Numbered from the stretch's first letter, positions 17,021 through 25,729 are shown. The stretch is DNA of 64,000 bases from Roseomonas sp. HF4 (GCF_005222755.1 NZ_STGD01000002.1:372001-436000), one strand, 5' to 3'. Notes: a model not told the origin generated them from the letters alone. Numbers and translations are program-made.

Positions 17021-17118
17021 GGGCGGGGGGACGCGAACTCCCCCCCGCACCCCACAACGCAGGGCCGACGCCAGGTGCCAAAAAAGGGAGGGGGGGCGGG
17101 GGAGGTTCCCCTCCCCCG
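17021..17118 (-). repeat. Dispersed triple-hairpin intergenic element, copy 2 (degenerate, inverted)
   Basis: Read on the minus strand it begins 20 nt after the stop of the gene ending at 17137 with hairpin 1, GGGGGAGG-GGAA-CCTCCCCC (17117-17098). The left arm of hairpin 2 is present as CCCTTTTTTGG, but the right arm and some of the loop are lost; hairpin 3 is reduced to GGGGGG...CCCCCC. It sits inside the srfBC-like run, between two genes read in the same direction, so here it would act, if at all, as a partial terminator or RNA-processing site between the two paralogous membrane proteins. Confidence 0.75.
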
Positions 17119-17136
17119 CAACGTCGCGGCGCGCCC

Positions 17137-18444
17137 TCATGGCACGGTGAACTCCCCGACCACCTGTTCCCGAACGCCTTCGCGCGCCGTGCCCGTGATC
17201 ACCTGGTCCGGCTGGCCTTCCCGGCGCACCGTCACGCGATAGGGCGTGTTCGGCCCGTCGCGCCGGTCGAAGTAGTCCACCACGATCCGGTAGCGACCCG
17301 GCGCGGGGTCCTGGTCGAACACCACGTTCTCGACCGGGTTGCGTGTGGCCGGCCCGCCCTGCGCGTTCTGGTCGATGTCGAGCGAGCCGCCGCAGGCCGC
17401 GCGATTGCGGAAGTCGATGCGCTGCCCGTTCGGGCAGATCACGGCGAGGTCGAGGTCGTTGCGGTCGTCCCAGGCCAGGATGACCTGCGTCCGCCCGCGC
17501 CGCGCGCCCTGGCGGTCGGCACGGTCGAGGTCCGGGTTGCGCTGTTCCGGCGGCGGGGGCTGGCGGGGCGGCGGCTCGGGGCGCTCGGGCGGGCGCTGCG
17601 GTTCCGGCGGGCGGGGCGGTTCCGGTGCGCGGGGCGGCTCGGGTGGGCGGGGCGGCGGCTCGGGGGCGCGGCAGAGCAGGCGGCGTTCGCCCGCCTCGGC
17701 CACGATTCGGGCGAGCTCGGCGCGGAGTGCGCCTTCCCGCGCCTCCTCCTCGCGCAGCGCATCGAGGCGCGCGACCTCCCCCTCGGCCGGCACGCATTGC
17801 GCGACGGGCGGCGGGAACCAGCCGAAGGGGTCGCGCCAGAGCAGCCAGAGCGCCAGCAAGAGCGCCAGCAGCATCAGCAGTAAGGCCAGCAGCCAGGGCC
17901 AGACCCGCGCGCGCGCGGCGGCCACCGCGGCAGGTGGGCCGAGGATGGCCATCGGCGCCGCCGGCTGCGGCATCATGCGCACGAGCAATTCGCGCCGCGC
18001 GCCCGCCCCTGCGGTCGTATGGCCCCAGGGGGCCAGCACCGGCACGCCGTCGCGCACGCGGATCGCCGACTGGTCCGGGATCTCGAGTGCCAGCCGCAGC
18101 AATTCGCCGAGGAAACGCTCGCCCTCGTTGGCCGAGCCGTGCAGCTTCGCCGCGGCGGCCTGGATCTCGGCCACCATGGGCATGAGCGTGGCGAGCGCTG
18201 CCTGCTGCGCGTCGGGGTCGAGTTGCGGCAGCGGCACGGCGGTGCCGGCGCCGGGCGCGTACCAGTCGATGCTGCCGCGCTCGGGGTCCGGGTTGGGCTC
18301 GGCGAACAGCGCGGCATGGCGCGGCGAGAGGGCGCGCCGCAGGTACTGCGTCAGCTGTTCCCAGTGCTGCACCGACAGCTGCCCGCCCACCCCCTGCGCG
18401 AGCAGGTCGCGGTTCAGGGTGGTGGCGATCAGGGTGTCGTCCAC
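17137..18444 (-). CDS. Single-pass membrane protein, shared N-terminal domain plus DUF2135/YfaP-like domain
   Basis: A 435-residue paralogue of its two neighbours. The shared domain covers about residues 28-155 (LSPRHAALFAEP at 39-50, DGVPVLAPWGH at 132-142). The transmembrane helix is at 181-203, followed by a coiled-coil segment framed by Cys217 and Cys258, a Pro/Arg/Glu linker (about 260-300) and a C-terminal beta-sandwich with LAWDDRNDLDLAVICPNGQR. That segment resembles the DUF2135/YfaP-type domain often fused to or found with VWA domains, which fits the VWA gene downstream. It starts 22 nt after the protease-like gene's stop. Function unknown; probably a periplasmic adhesion or ligand-sensing arm. 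Confidence 0.78.
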   Translation of the reverse strand: MDDTLIATTLNRDLLAQGVGGQLSVQHWEQLTQYLRRALSPRHAALFAEPNPDPERGSIDWYAPGAGTAVPLPQLDPDAQQAALATLMPMVAEIQAAAAKLHGSANEGERFLGELLRLALEIPDQSAIRVRDGVPVLAPWGHTTAGAGARRELLVRMMPQPAAPMAILGPPAAVAAARARVWPWLLALLLMLLALLLALWLLWRDPFGWFPPPVAQCVPAEGEVARLDALREEEAREGALRAELARIVAEAGERRLLCRAPEPPPRPPEPPRAPEPPRPPEPQRPPERPEPPPRQPPPPEQRNPDLDRADRQGARRGRTQVILAWDDRNDLDLAVICPNGQRIDFRNRAACGGSLDIDQNAQGGPATRNPVENVVFDQDPAPGRYRIVVDYFDRRDGPNTPYRVTVRREGQPDQVITGTAREGVREQVVGEFTVP

Positions 18445-18466
18445 GGCGCGTTCCTGCCCCGCCCGG

Positions 18467-20269
18467 TCAGCGCGGCGCGGCCGGGGCCGGCGCGGGGCCG
18501 GCGGGAGGTGGCGCAGCCGGCGTCGCGGGCGCGGGCGTTGTGGGCGCAGGCTCAGCGGGCGTTGGCGCGGCGGGCGCCGGCGACCCGGGCGGCATGCTGG
18601 CCGGTGCGGCGCCGCCCGGCGGCGCGGGCGGCACGCCCGGCGCCGGCTGGCAGGCCCCGGTCACCTCGGCCACGGTCACGTTGTTCGCCTGCAGGAAGGC
18701 CATCAGGCTGTCGGTCTTCTGCGCGTAGGAGACACGCTCCCCCTGCTCGGCGTTGAAGAAGCCGAAGGTGTTGACGCCGACGACGCGCCCGCAACGGTCC
18801 ACCAGAGGCCCGCCCGAATTGCCGCGGCTGATCGCGGCCGTGTGCGGCATGACGGTCAGGCCCGAGGGCAGCGGCTGGATGGCGCTGACCAGCCCGTCGG
18901 TCACCGCCAGTTCGGGAATGGCCTGCGTGTTGCCGTCGAGCAGCGCGCGGAAATTCGCGTCCGTCTGCATGATCGCCTGCGGGAAGCCCGCGGCGATGAC
19001 CGGGTCGAGCCGTCCCGACACCCGCGTGAGGCCGAGCGGCGAGAGCGCGGTCGCATCGGCCGGCAGCCGGAGCAGCGCGAAATCCGTGCGGCCGGGCTGC
19101 GGGTCGGGCGTCTGCGCCGCGACCTGCACGCTGACCGGCCGGCCCAGCCGCCGGTTCACGACATAGACGCGCGCGGGGTCGATGTTGGCCACGACATGGG
19201 CGTTGGTCACGACGATGCCGGGCGCCACGACGAAGCCGGTGCCCGTGCCTACCCCCTGCCCGTTCGCGAGCGGGCCGAGCACCAGCACTGTCGCCTGGTC
19301 GAGCAATTCGATCAGCGTGCCCTGGAAGGCCTGCTGGCCCGGCGCCGGCGGCGGCAGGGCGGAGGGCTGCACCGGCGTGATCTGCGGCGGCGTCAGCGGC
19401 GACAGGCCGAAATCGCCGGGCCGGCAGACATCGCCGGCCAGCGCGGCGCGCGCCTGGTCGATCTCCCGCCGCAGCGCGTCGTTGGTCTCGCGCTGGCGGA
19501 TGATCTGCGCGTCGATCCGTGCCGTATCGACCACCGGCGCCACCAGGCGCTGCGCGCCGATGCGTTCGGAGATGAGTTGCCAGCCGAGCCAGAAGCCGAG
19601 GCCGAGGAAGACCAGCGCGACCAGCACGCCAACCGGCAGCAGCCACCAGTTCCAGGCGGAGGCGACGGGACGCGCGGCGACCGCGGCGCCGGCGGCGACC
19701 GGAGCCGCGGGCGGCGGGGGCGGCGCCACGGCGGCGGGGCGTGGCGGCGGCGGCGCGGCGCGGGGCGGCTCCGGCGCGGGCGGCCCCTCGGCCAGCAGCG
19801 CGGGCGGCAGCGCGCCGCCGTAGGTCGCGCGCAGATGCGCCGCGCGGGACGTCGCGTCGCGCAGCGCGCCGGCCGGCGCCAGGCCCCAGCCGGCCAGCAG
19901 CGGGCGGTCGTCCAGCGCCAGGATCGAATCGGGTCCCGCCAGCACCAGCGCGCCGCGCAGCAGCGGGTCGGCCATGAGCGGCCCCAGCGCCGCCAGGTCC
20001 TGATGCAGCCGCGCCTCGACGGCCGCGCGCCGCGCCGGCGGCAGGGCGGAGAGCGGCACCGGGTCGCCCGCAGCCTCGGCATACCAGGAGACCGAGCCGG
20101 CGTTGCGCCCGTTGCCCCAGGTGACGACCGGCTCGGCGAACAGCGCGGCGCGATCGGGCCCGAGCAGCGCGCGCAGCCTGGCATCGGCGTCGAGCACCGT
20201 CGCACCGCCCACCGTCACGGGCTCGAGGCCCTGGAGGTCGGTCTTCAGGATGAAGCGCGGGCTCGCCAT
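18467..20269 (-). CDS. Membrane-anchored trypsin-like serine protease with the shared N-terminal domain
   Basis: A 600-residue protein, first gene of the srfBC-like run. Residues about 25-145 are the domain shared with the next two genes (LGPDRAALFAEP at 36-47, DDRPLLAGWG at 120-129). A Pro/Ala linker leads to a transmembrane helix at 205-232 and a short helical segment. From about 320 it is a trypsin-like (Deg/S1-type) protease with a full triad: His358 in TNAHVV, Asp396 in TDFALLRL, Ser485 in RGNSGGPL. No PDZ domain is visible; the tail after 540 is Pro/Ala-rich. The protease faces the periplasm. It may process a partner or signal envelope state to the cytoplasmic domain. Confidence 0.87.
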   Translation of the reverse strand: MASPRFILKTDLQGLEPVTVGGATVLDADARLRALLGPDRAALFAEPVVTWGNGRNAGSVSWYAEAAGDPVPLSALPPARRAAVEARLHQDLAALGPLMADPLLRGALVLAGPDSILALDDRPLLAGWGLAPAGALRDATSRAAHLRATYGGALPPALLAEGPPAPEPPRAAPPPPRPAAVAPPPPPAAPVAAGAAVAARPVASAWNWWLLPVGVLVALVFLGLGFWLGWQLISERIGAQRLVAPVVDTARIDAQIIRQRETNDALRREIDQARAALAGDVCRPGDFGLSPLTPPQITPVQPSALPPPAPGQQAFQGTLIELLDQATVLVLGPLANGQGVGTGTGFVVAPGIVVTNAHVVANIDPARVYVVNRRLGRPVSVQVAAQTPDPQPGRTDFALLRLPADATALSPLGLTRVSGRLDPVIAAGFPQAIMQTDANFRALLDGNTQAIPELAVTDGLVSAIQPLPSGLTVMPHTAAISRGNSGGPLVDRCGRVVGVNTFGFFNAEQGERVSYAQKTDSLMAFLQANNVTVAEVTGACQPAPGVPPAPPGGAAPASMPPGSPAPAAPTPAEPAPTTPAPATPAAPPPAGPAPAPAAPR

Positions 20270-20395
20270 GGTGTCGTCGGCTCCGGGCGGGTCGGTTCGG
20301 GGCCGGGTGGGCAGCCCTGTCGGATCACTCTAGGCGTCAGCATCCGGCGGGAGAATGGCGGCGCCGTGGCGAAGACGCGCCGCGGCTGAAGCGTT

Positions 20396-20809
20396 TCACG
20401 CCTCGATGACGACGTAGCTGTCCTCGATCCGGACGGGGATGGTCTCGGCGGTATGGGGGCCCTGGACCAGGGTCGCGCCGGCCTCGACGCCCGCCGGGAA
20501 GGGCCGCACCTTGGTGCGGCGCGGGTCGAACCAGGACTTCCCCGTGCGAATGTCGAATTCCCATTGGTGCCAGGGGCAGCGGATGAACTCGCCGGCGCGG
20601 GAGAAGCGGTAGGTCCCCGGCTCCTCCGACTGCGTCAGGCCACACAGGATGCCGCCAGACAGCGGCCCGCCCTGGTGCGGGCAGCGGTCGAGCAGTGCGA
20701 AGAAATCGCCGTCGAGGTTGAACACCACGATGCGCTTGCCGGCAGCGTCCACCACCTTGCGCCCGCCGGGCGGGATCTCCGCGACCGGCGCCACCACGTG
20801 CTTCGCCAT
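20396..20809 (-). CDS. Rieske [2Fe-2S] protein, ferredoxin or oxygenase-associated
   Basis: A 137-residue small protein with the two Rieske half-sites CPHQGG (C-x-H) and CPWHQWEF (C-x-x-H), which hold a [2Fe-2S] cluster by two Cys and two His. It has no catalytic mononuclear-iron domain, so it acts as a ferredoxin-like electron carrier or as the Rieske part of a split oxygenase. ATG 20809 overlaps the stop of the amidohydrolase upstream (TGATG), so the two are translationally coupled. It is the last gene of a three-gene minus-strand operon with two amidohydrolases. Confidence 0.88.
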   Translation of the reverse strand: MAKHVVAPVAEIPPGGRKVVDAAGKRIVVFNLDGDFFALLDRCPHQGGPLSGGILCGLTQSEEPGTYRFSRAGEFIRCPWHQWEFDIRTGKSWFDPRRTKVRPFPAGVEAGATLVQGPHTAETIPVRIEDSYVVIEA

Positions 20810-21915
20810 CAGATGCGGTACAGCCCGCGCGCGTTGCCGCCGTAGATCGCCGCGCGCCGCGCCTCCGGGATGAAGGCGGGGATCGCGAGGCGCGGGTCGT
20901 CGAAATCCCAGTGCGGATAGTCGGAGGCGAAGAGGATCCGGTCCCAGCCGATCCATTCCATGGTGTCGAGCACGTGCTCGGGCCGCTCCGGCTCCTCGAT
21001 CGGCTGGGTCGAGACGAAGACATGCTGGCGCAGGTATTCGGACGGCGCGCGCTTCAGGTGCGGCACCTCGTCCTTCAGGCGCTTCCAGGCGCCGTCCAGC
21101 CGCCACGCCAGCGACGGCATCCAGGCGAAGCCGCATTCGATCATGATGACGCGCAGCGCGGGGAAGCGCTCGAAGATGCCCTCCACCACCATCGACGCCA
21201 CCTGCGCCTGCGCGCTGGTCGCGTGTTCCTGCACTTCCTCCACGTAGAAGGACGGCCAGCCGCCATTCGTCATGGCATGGCCGGAGTAGCCGAAGGCGTG
21301 GATGCCGACCGGCAGCCCCGCCTCGGCGGCCGCCTGCCAGATCGGCCAATAGCGGGCGCGGCCGAGTGGCTCGGAGGTCCGGCTCATCAGCAGCACCTGG
21401 CAGAAGCGGGGATCGGCCGCCCAGCGGCGGATCTCCTCGACCGAGGCGGCGGCGTCCTCGTAGGGCACGACGATCGAGCCGCGCAGGCGGCTCTCGTGGC
21501 GCAGCCAGTGCTCGACCTGCCATTCGTTCACCGCGCGCGCGAGCGCGACCGACAGCCCGTCGTTCACATCCCCCTGCCCCGAGGGCTGCAACGGGTTCAG
21601 CACGCCGATATCCATGCCGTAGCGGTCGAGCAGCTGTTCCTGCAGGAAGGGCAGGTCCGAGGCAGGCGGCCCGCCGCCCGGCGGCCAGGCGTCCCGCCGG
21701 CAGGCGAGCGGCGCCGCCTTCGGGAAGGGATAGCCCTTGTGGAAGCCGTGCCGCGCATGGATGCCGTAGGTCGACAGGCGATGCCAGGCGGCCTCCGACA
21801 GGAAGGGCCGGAATTCCGAGAGGTCGCGCACCCGCGGGTGGATGTCGACATCCACGAGGCCCAGCGTGGCGGCGGCCGGCCGCCCCGGCGATGCGATCGG
21901 TCGGACGAGGTTCAT
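20809..21915 (-). CDS. Amidohydrolase family protein (ACMSD-like)
   Basis: A 368-residue TIM-barrel metal hydrolase of the amidohydrolase_2 type. The N-terminal metal motif is reduced to DVDIHPR, histidines expected mid-barrel are in GIHAFGYSG, and the C-terminal metal aspartate lies in FASDYPHWDFDDPR. This group includes ACMS decarboxylase and several aromatic-acid decarboxylases or hydratases, so the reaction need not be amide hydrolysis. It starts at ATG 21915 and overlaps the preceding paralogue (21912-21915). Context with a Rieske protein suggests degradation of a ring-cleavage or cyclic substrate. Confidence 0.85.
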   Translation of the reverse strand: MNLVRPIASPGRPAAATLGLVDVDIHPRVRDLSEFRPFLSEAAWHRLSTYGIHARHGFHKGYPFPKAAPLACRRDAWPPGGGPPASDLPFLQEQLLDRYGMDIGVLNPLQPSGQGDVNDGLSVALARAVNEWQVEHWLRHESRLRGSIVVPYEDAAASVEEIRRWAADPRFCQVLLMSRTSEPLGRARYWPIWQAAAEAGLPVGIHAFGYSGHAMTNGGWPSFYVEEVQEHATSAQAQVASMVVEGIFERFPALRVIMIECGFAWMPSLAWRLDGAWKRLKDEVPHLKRAPSEYLRQHVFVSTQPIEEPERPEHVLDTMEWIGWDRILFASDYPHWDFDDPRLAIPAFIPEARRAAIYGGNARGLYRI

Positions 21916-22973
21916 GGCGTGCCTCCTTCCCTGATCCGATCATAGGTCGCGCGCGGGTTCGCGACCATGATCTTCGGCAGCAGCCCCTCGGGCAGGCCGG
22001 GGGGGATGGTGTCGTCGCCCGCGAAATGGGCATGCGGCCAGTCGCTGGACCAGAGCAGCATCTCGTCCGAGCGCAAATGGTCGAGCAGCCGGGCGACGCC
22101 CTCGGCATCCTCCGGCGCGTCGAAGGGGCGGATGGTCAGGCGCAGCTGGTCGCGCAGGATCTCGGCCGGCGGGCGGTCCAGCCAGGGCACCTCGAAGCGC
22201 ACGCCCTTCCACGCCTTGGTCAGGCGCCACAGGAAGCCCGGCAGCCAGGAGACGCCGCTTTCGATCAGCACGACCTTGAGCCCCGGGAACTTGCCGAAGA
22301 CGCCTTCGGTCACCAGCGAGGCGAGGCTCGCCTGGAAGCCGTAGGAATTGGCGACGTACTCCTCGACATGCCAGGACGGCCAGCCGACCGAGGTCGGCGG
22401 ATGCCGCCAGGCGCTGCCCGCATGGATGCCGAGCGGCAGGCCGTGGCGCTCGAGCGCCGCATGCACCGGCCACCATTCGCGCCGGCCGAGCGGGATCTCG
22501 CCCATGCAGAGCACCATGCCCTGCACGAATCGACGGTCGGCGGCCAGGCGCTCGATCTCGGCGACGGCGTCCTCGACCCCGTTCGGCAGCAGGATCGACG
22601 CGCGCAGCCTGTCGTCCTTGTCCAGCCATTCGGCGCGGATCCAGTCGTTCACCGCGCGCGCCATCGCCGCCGACATGTCCCGCGAGAACGGCAGCTGCAC
22701 CGGAAACAGCGGGTTCAGGATGCCGATCGCCGCGCCCCAGCGGTCCAGCGCCTGGGATTGCAGCTCCGCCAGGGTCGAGGGCGGTCGCCCCTTGGGCCCG
22801 CGCCAGTCCGCCCGCACCGAGGACGGCGCATTGGGCGGGTAGGAGGCGCTTTCGAGCGATTCGATGCCGCGCTCGACCAGCGTATGGCGCCAGTACTCGT
22901 CCATGTAGGGCAGCAACGTCGCCACCCCGGGCACATGCGGATGCAGGTCGCAGTCGATCGCGGCGGTGCTCAC
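21912..22973 (-). CDS. Amidohydrolase family protein (ACMSD-like), paralogue of the next gene
   Basis: A 353-residue paralogue of the gene at 20809-21915. Corresponding motifs are DCDLHPHVPG at the N-terminus, LPLGIHAGSAW in the middle, and LLWSSDWPHAHF at the C-terminus. The best start is GTG at 22973: it begins STAAIDCDLHPH, directly where family similarity starts, and a GAGG sequence sits just upstream. It is first in the amidohydrolase-amidohydrolase-Rieske operon, divergent from the metallo-beta-lactamase-fold gene across 111 nt. Two adjacent paralogues suggest two subunits or two successive steps. Confidence 0.83.
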   Translation of the reverse strand: MSTAAIDCDLHPHVPGVATLLPYMDEYWRHTLVERGIESLESASYPPNAPSSVRADWRGPKGRPPSTLAELQSQALDRWGAAIGILNPLFPVQLPFSRDMSAAMARAVNDWIRAEWLDKDDRLRASILLPNGVEDAVAEIERLAADRRFVQGMVLCMGEIPLGRREWWPVHAALERHGLPLGIHAGSAWRHPPTSVGWPSWHVEEYVANSYGFQASLASLVTEGVFGKFPGLKVVLIESGVSWLPGFLWRLTKAWKGVRFEVPWLDRPPAEILRDQLRLTIRPFDAPEDAEGVARLLDHLRSDEMLLWSSDWPHAHFAGDDTIPPGLPEGLLPKIMVANPRATYDRIREGGTP

Positions 22974-23084
22974 GTGTCCTCGGCGCCTTGTCTGTCCGTC
23001 CCTGCCCGACAGGTTCGGCCCGAACGGCGCCGCGGGCAATGGGCGGGGTTGAGGCCCCTGCCCCGCCGGGCCACCCTGGGGGCG

Positions 23085-24092
23085 ATGAACATCGACATCC
23101 CCCCGCCGGGCGAAGCCCGGGAGATCCTCCCGGGCCTGCGCTGGCTGCGCTTCCCGCTGCCCTTCGCGCCGCACCACGTGAATGTCTGGCTGGTCGAGGA
23201 CGGCGACGGCTGGACCGCCATCGACGCGGGCGTCGCGAACGACGAGACGCGCGCCAACTGGCAGGCCGCCATGGCCGGCGAGGCCTTCGGCGGCCGCGCC
23301 CTGACCGGGCTGCTCGTGACGCATTTCCACCCCGACCATGCCGGGCTGATGGGCTGGCTCTGCGCCGCGCACGGCCTGACGCCGCGGATGACGAGGATCG
23401 AGTGGCTGCAGGCACGGAGCCTGTGGTTCGACACCGGCACCGAGATGCTCGACCACCAGGCGGAATTTGCCCGCACCGCAGGCGCGCCGGCGGAATACTG
23501 CACCTTCCTCCGTGCCCGCGGCGCGCTCTATGTGCGTGCCGTCGCGCCGCTGCCGCGCGCCTTCGCGGCGATCGCGGATGGCGAGACCGTCACGATCGGC
23601 GGGCGCGCCTGGCGTGTCGTCACCGGCCAGGGCCACGCGCCGGACATGGCCTGCCTCCATTCGGCCGAGGCAGGGGTGCTGATCGCGGCGGACCAGATCC
23701 TGCCGCGCATCTCCCCCTATATCGGCCTGCACGCCGGGGAGCCGATGGGCGACCCGCTCGGCGCCTTCCTCGCCTCGATCGGCCGGTTCCGCGCATTGCC
23801 GGAGGACACGCTCGTGCTGCCCTCCCATGGCGAGCCCTTCCGTGGCCTGCATGCGCGGATCGACGCGCTGGCGGCGCACCACGCGGATCGGCTGGCGGCG
23901 CTGGAGGAAGCCTGCCGCGCGCCGGCCACCGCGCATGCGCTGCTGCCGGCGCTGTTCCGCCGCCCGCTGGACCAGCGCAACCTCGGCTTCGGGCTCGGCG
24001 AGACGCTCGCGCACCTGCGCTGGCTGGAGGCGATGGGCCGTATCGAGCGCCTGCCCGCCGCCGACGGCGTCATCGCCTGGGCCAGGAGATAG
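23085..24092 (+). CDS. Metallo-beta-lactamase-fold hydrolase
   Basis: A 335-residue MBL-fold hydrolase. The zinc motif HFHPDH is at residues 80-85 (H80, H82, D84, H85), and further ligands are likely in the GQGHAPDM segment and in LPSHGEPFRG. There is a C-terminal helical extension after about residue 260, as in glyoxalase II or LACTB2-like thioesterases. ATG 23085 was chosen because it directly precedes the conserved region and has a GGG-rich Shine-Dalgarno; the frame is open far upstream but that part is antisense to the amidohydrolase. It begins a plus-strand run of four genes up to 27995. Confidence 0.85.
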   Translation: MNIDIPPPGEAREILPGLRWLRFPLPFAPHHVNVWLVEDGDGWTAIDAGVANDETRANWQAAMAGEAFGGRALTGLLVTHFHPDHAGLMGWLCAAHGLTPRMTRIEWLQARSLWFDTGTEMLDHQAEFARTAGAPAEYCTFLRARGALYVRAVAPLPRAFAAIADGETVTIGGRAWRVVTGQGHAPDMACLHSAEAGVLIAADQILPRISPYIGLHAGEPMGDPLGAFLASIGRFRALPEDTLVLPSHGEPFRGLHARIDALAAHHADRLAALEEACRAPATAHALLPALFRRPLDQRNLGFGLGETLAHLRWLEAMGRIERLPAADGVIAWARR

Positions 24093-24094
24093 CG

Positions 24095-25729
24095 ATGCCC
24101 CGCCCCGCCCGCCGCATCCCGACGCCGCGCGCGATGATCGTCGCGCCGCAGCCCGAGGCCGTGGAGGCCGGCGCCGCCGTGCTGGCGGCCGGCGGCAACG
24201 CGATGGACGCGACGCTCGCCGCCGCCTTCACCCAGGGCGTGGTGGACCCGATGATGTGCGGCCTGGGCGGCCTCGGCGTCATGACGGTGCACGACCCGCG
24301 CACGGGCACGGAGACGGTCTTCGACGGCCTCTCCCCCTGCCCCGCCGCCGCGCATGAGGCGATGTGGGCGCATCTGTTCGAGCGCGAATGCACCGACGGC
24401 TACGGCTTCGTCCTGGCGGGCGCGCCGAACGAGGTGGGCCACGCGGCCGTCACCGTCCCCTCGGTCCTGCGCGCCTTCGCCGATGCGCATGCCGCCCTTG
24501 GGCGGCTGCCCTGGCGCGACCTGTTCGGCGGCGCCGTCGCCTGCGCCGCGGAAGGCTGGATGGTGCGCCCGCATGTCCACATGATGATGACGGCGGACGA
24601 ACGCGCCTATGGCCGCGTCAACGTCGCCGAGAAGCTGACCCGCACGCCGGACGCCGCGCGGCTCTATCTCCGCCCCGACGGCACGCCGAGGCGCCCGGGG
24701 GAGCGGATCGTGAACCCCGACCTCGCCGCGACGCTCGAGACCATCGCCCGCGACGGGGCGGATGCCTTCTACACGGGCGGGATCGCCCGGCGCATCGCCG
24801 CCGACATGGCCGAGCATGGCGGGCTTGTCACGGAAGCCGACCTCGCCGCGGTGCGCGCGCGCCGCGTGGAGCCGCTGCGCGTGCCCTATCGCGGCCGCAC
24901 GCTGGTCCTGCCGCCGCCGCCCGCGGGCGGCATCTTCGTGGCGGAAGTCCTGCGCATCCTGGAACGCTTCGACCTGCCGGCCATGGGCCACAACAGCCCG
25001 GCCATGATCACGGCGCTGGCCGAGGCGCTGAAGATCGCCGGCATCGACAAGGACCGCCATGTCGGCGATCCGGACTTCGTGGCGATCCCGCTCGACCGGC
25101 TGCTGTCGGACGCCTACGCCGACGCCTGCGCGGCCCGCATCCGGGCCGGGGAACGCGCCTCCCTCGCCCGCGCAGGAAACGAGCCCAAGGGCACCACGAC
25201 CATCTCCTGCGTCGATGCCGACGGCCTCGTGGTCAGCGTCACGCACACGCTCGGCATGCCCTCCGGCGTCATCCCGCCCGGGCTCGGCTTCATGCTGAAC
25301 GGGGCCATGAACTGGTACGACCCGCGCCCGGGCCGGCCGACCTCCATCGCGCCGGGCAAGCGCCGCTTTTCCTCCATGTCGCCGCTGATCGTGCTGGAGG
25401 GTACGACGCCGGTCGCGACACTGGGCGCGCCGGGCGGCGCCTGGATCGGCGTGGCGCTGGCGCAGGTGCTGGTCAACCTGCTCGACTTCGGCATGGGGAT
25501 CCAGGAGGCGGTGATGGCGCCGCGCATCAGCGCGACGAGCGAGACGCTCGATCTCTCGCTCCGCATCCCCCGCGCCACCGAGGCTGCCCTGACCGCGGAT
25601 GGATACCGCGTGAAGCGCGTGCCGACGACCTTCGCCTTCGCGGGCGTGCACGGCATCGCCATGTGGGACGGCGCTCTGGAAGGGGCCGCCGATCCGCAGC
25701 GGGACGGCTACGCCGCGGGGGTCCCATGA
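24095..25729 (+). CDS. Gamma-glutamyltransferase family protein (cytoplasmic)
   Basis: A 544-residue Ntn-hydrolase of the gamma-glutamyltranspeptidase family. The predicted autoprocessing and catalytic threonine is Thr367 in KGTTTISCVDADG, aligning with the TTHYSVVD segment of known enzymes. GLGG near residue 57 and the PPPAGG segment near 275 are other family landmarks. There is no signal peptide, unlike periplasmic GGTs, so it probably works inside the cell, for example on gamma-glutamylated intermediates or as a cephalosporin-acylase-like amidase. It starts 3 nt after the MBL gene stop and overlaps the next gene at ATGA. Confidence 0.87.
   Translation: MPRPARRIPTPRAMIVAPQPEAVEAGAAVLAAGGNAMDATLAAAFTQGVVDPMMCGLGGLGVMTVHDPRTGTETVFDGLSPCPAAAHEAMWAHLFERECTDGYGFVLAGAPNEVGHAAVTVPSVLRAFADAHAALGRLPWRDLFGGAVACAAEGWMVRPHVHMMMTADERAYGRVNVAEKLTRTPDAARLYLRPDGTPRRPGERIVNPDLAATLETIARDGADAFYTGGIARRIAADMAEHGGLVTEADLAAVRARRVEPLRVPYRGRTLVLPPPPAGGIFVAEVLRILERFDLPAMGHNSPAMITALAEALKIAGIDKDRHVGDPDFVAIPLDRLLSDAYADACAARIRAGERASLARAGNEPKGTTTISCVDADGLVVSVTHTLGMPSGVIPPGLGFMLNGAMNWYDPRPGRPTSIAPGKRRFSSMSPLIVLEGTTPVATLGAPGGAWIGVALAQVLVNLLDFGMGIQEAVMAPRISATSETLDLSLRIPRATEAALTADGYRVKRVPTTFAFAGVHGIAMWDGALEGAADPQRDGYAAGVP

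Noticed and set aside
22974-24014. Upstream extension of the amidohydrolase gene across the MBL-fold gene
   Set aside because: It is antisense to a gene with intact zinc ligands; the GTG at 22973 gives the normal family N-terminus.
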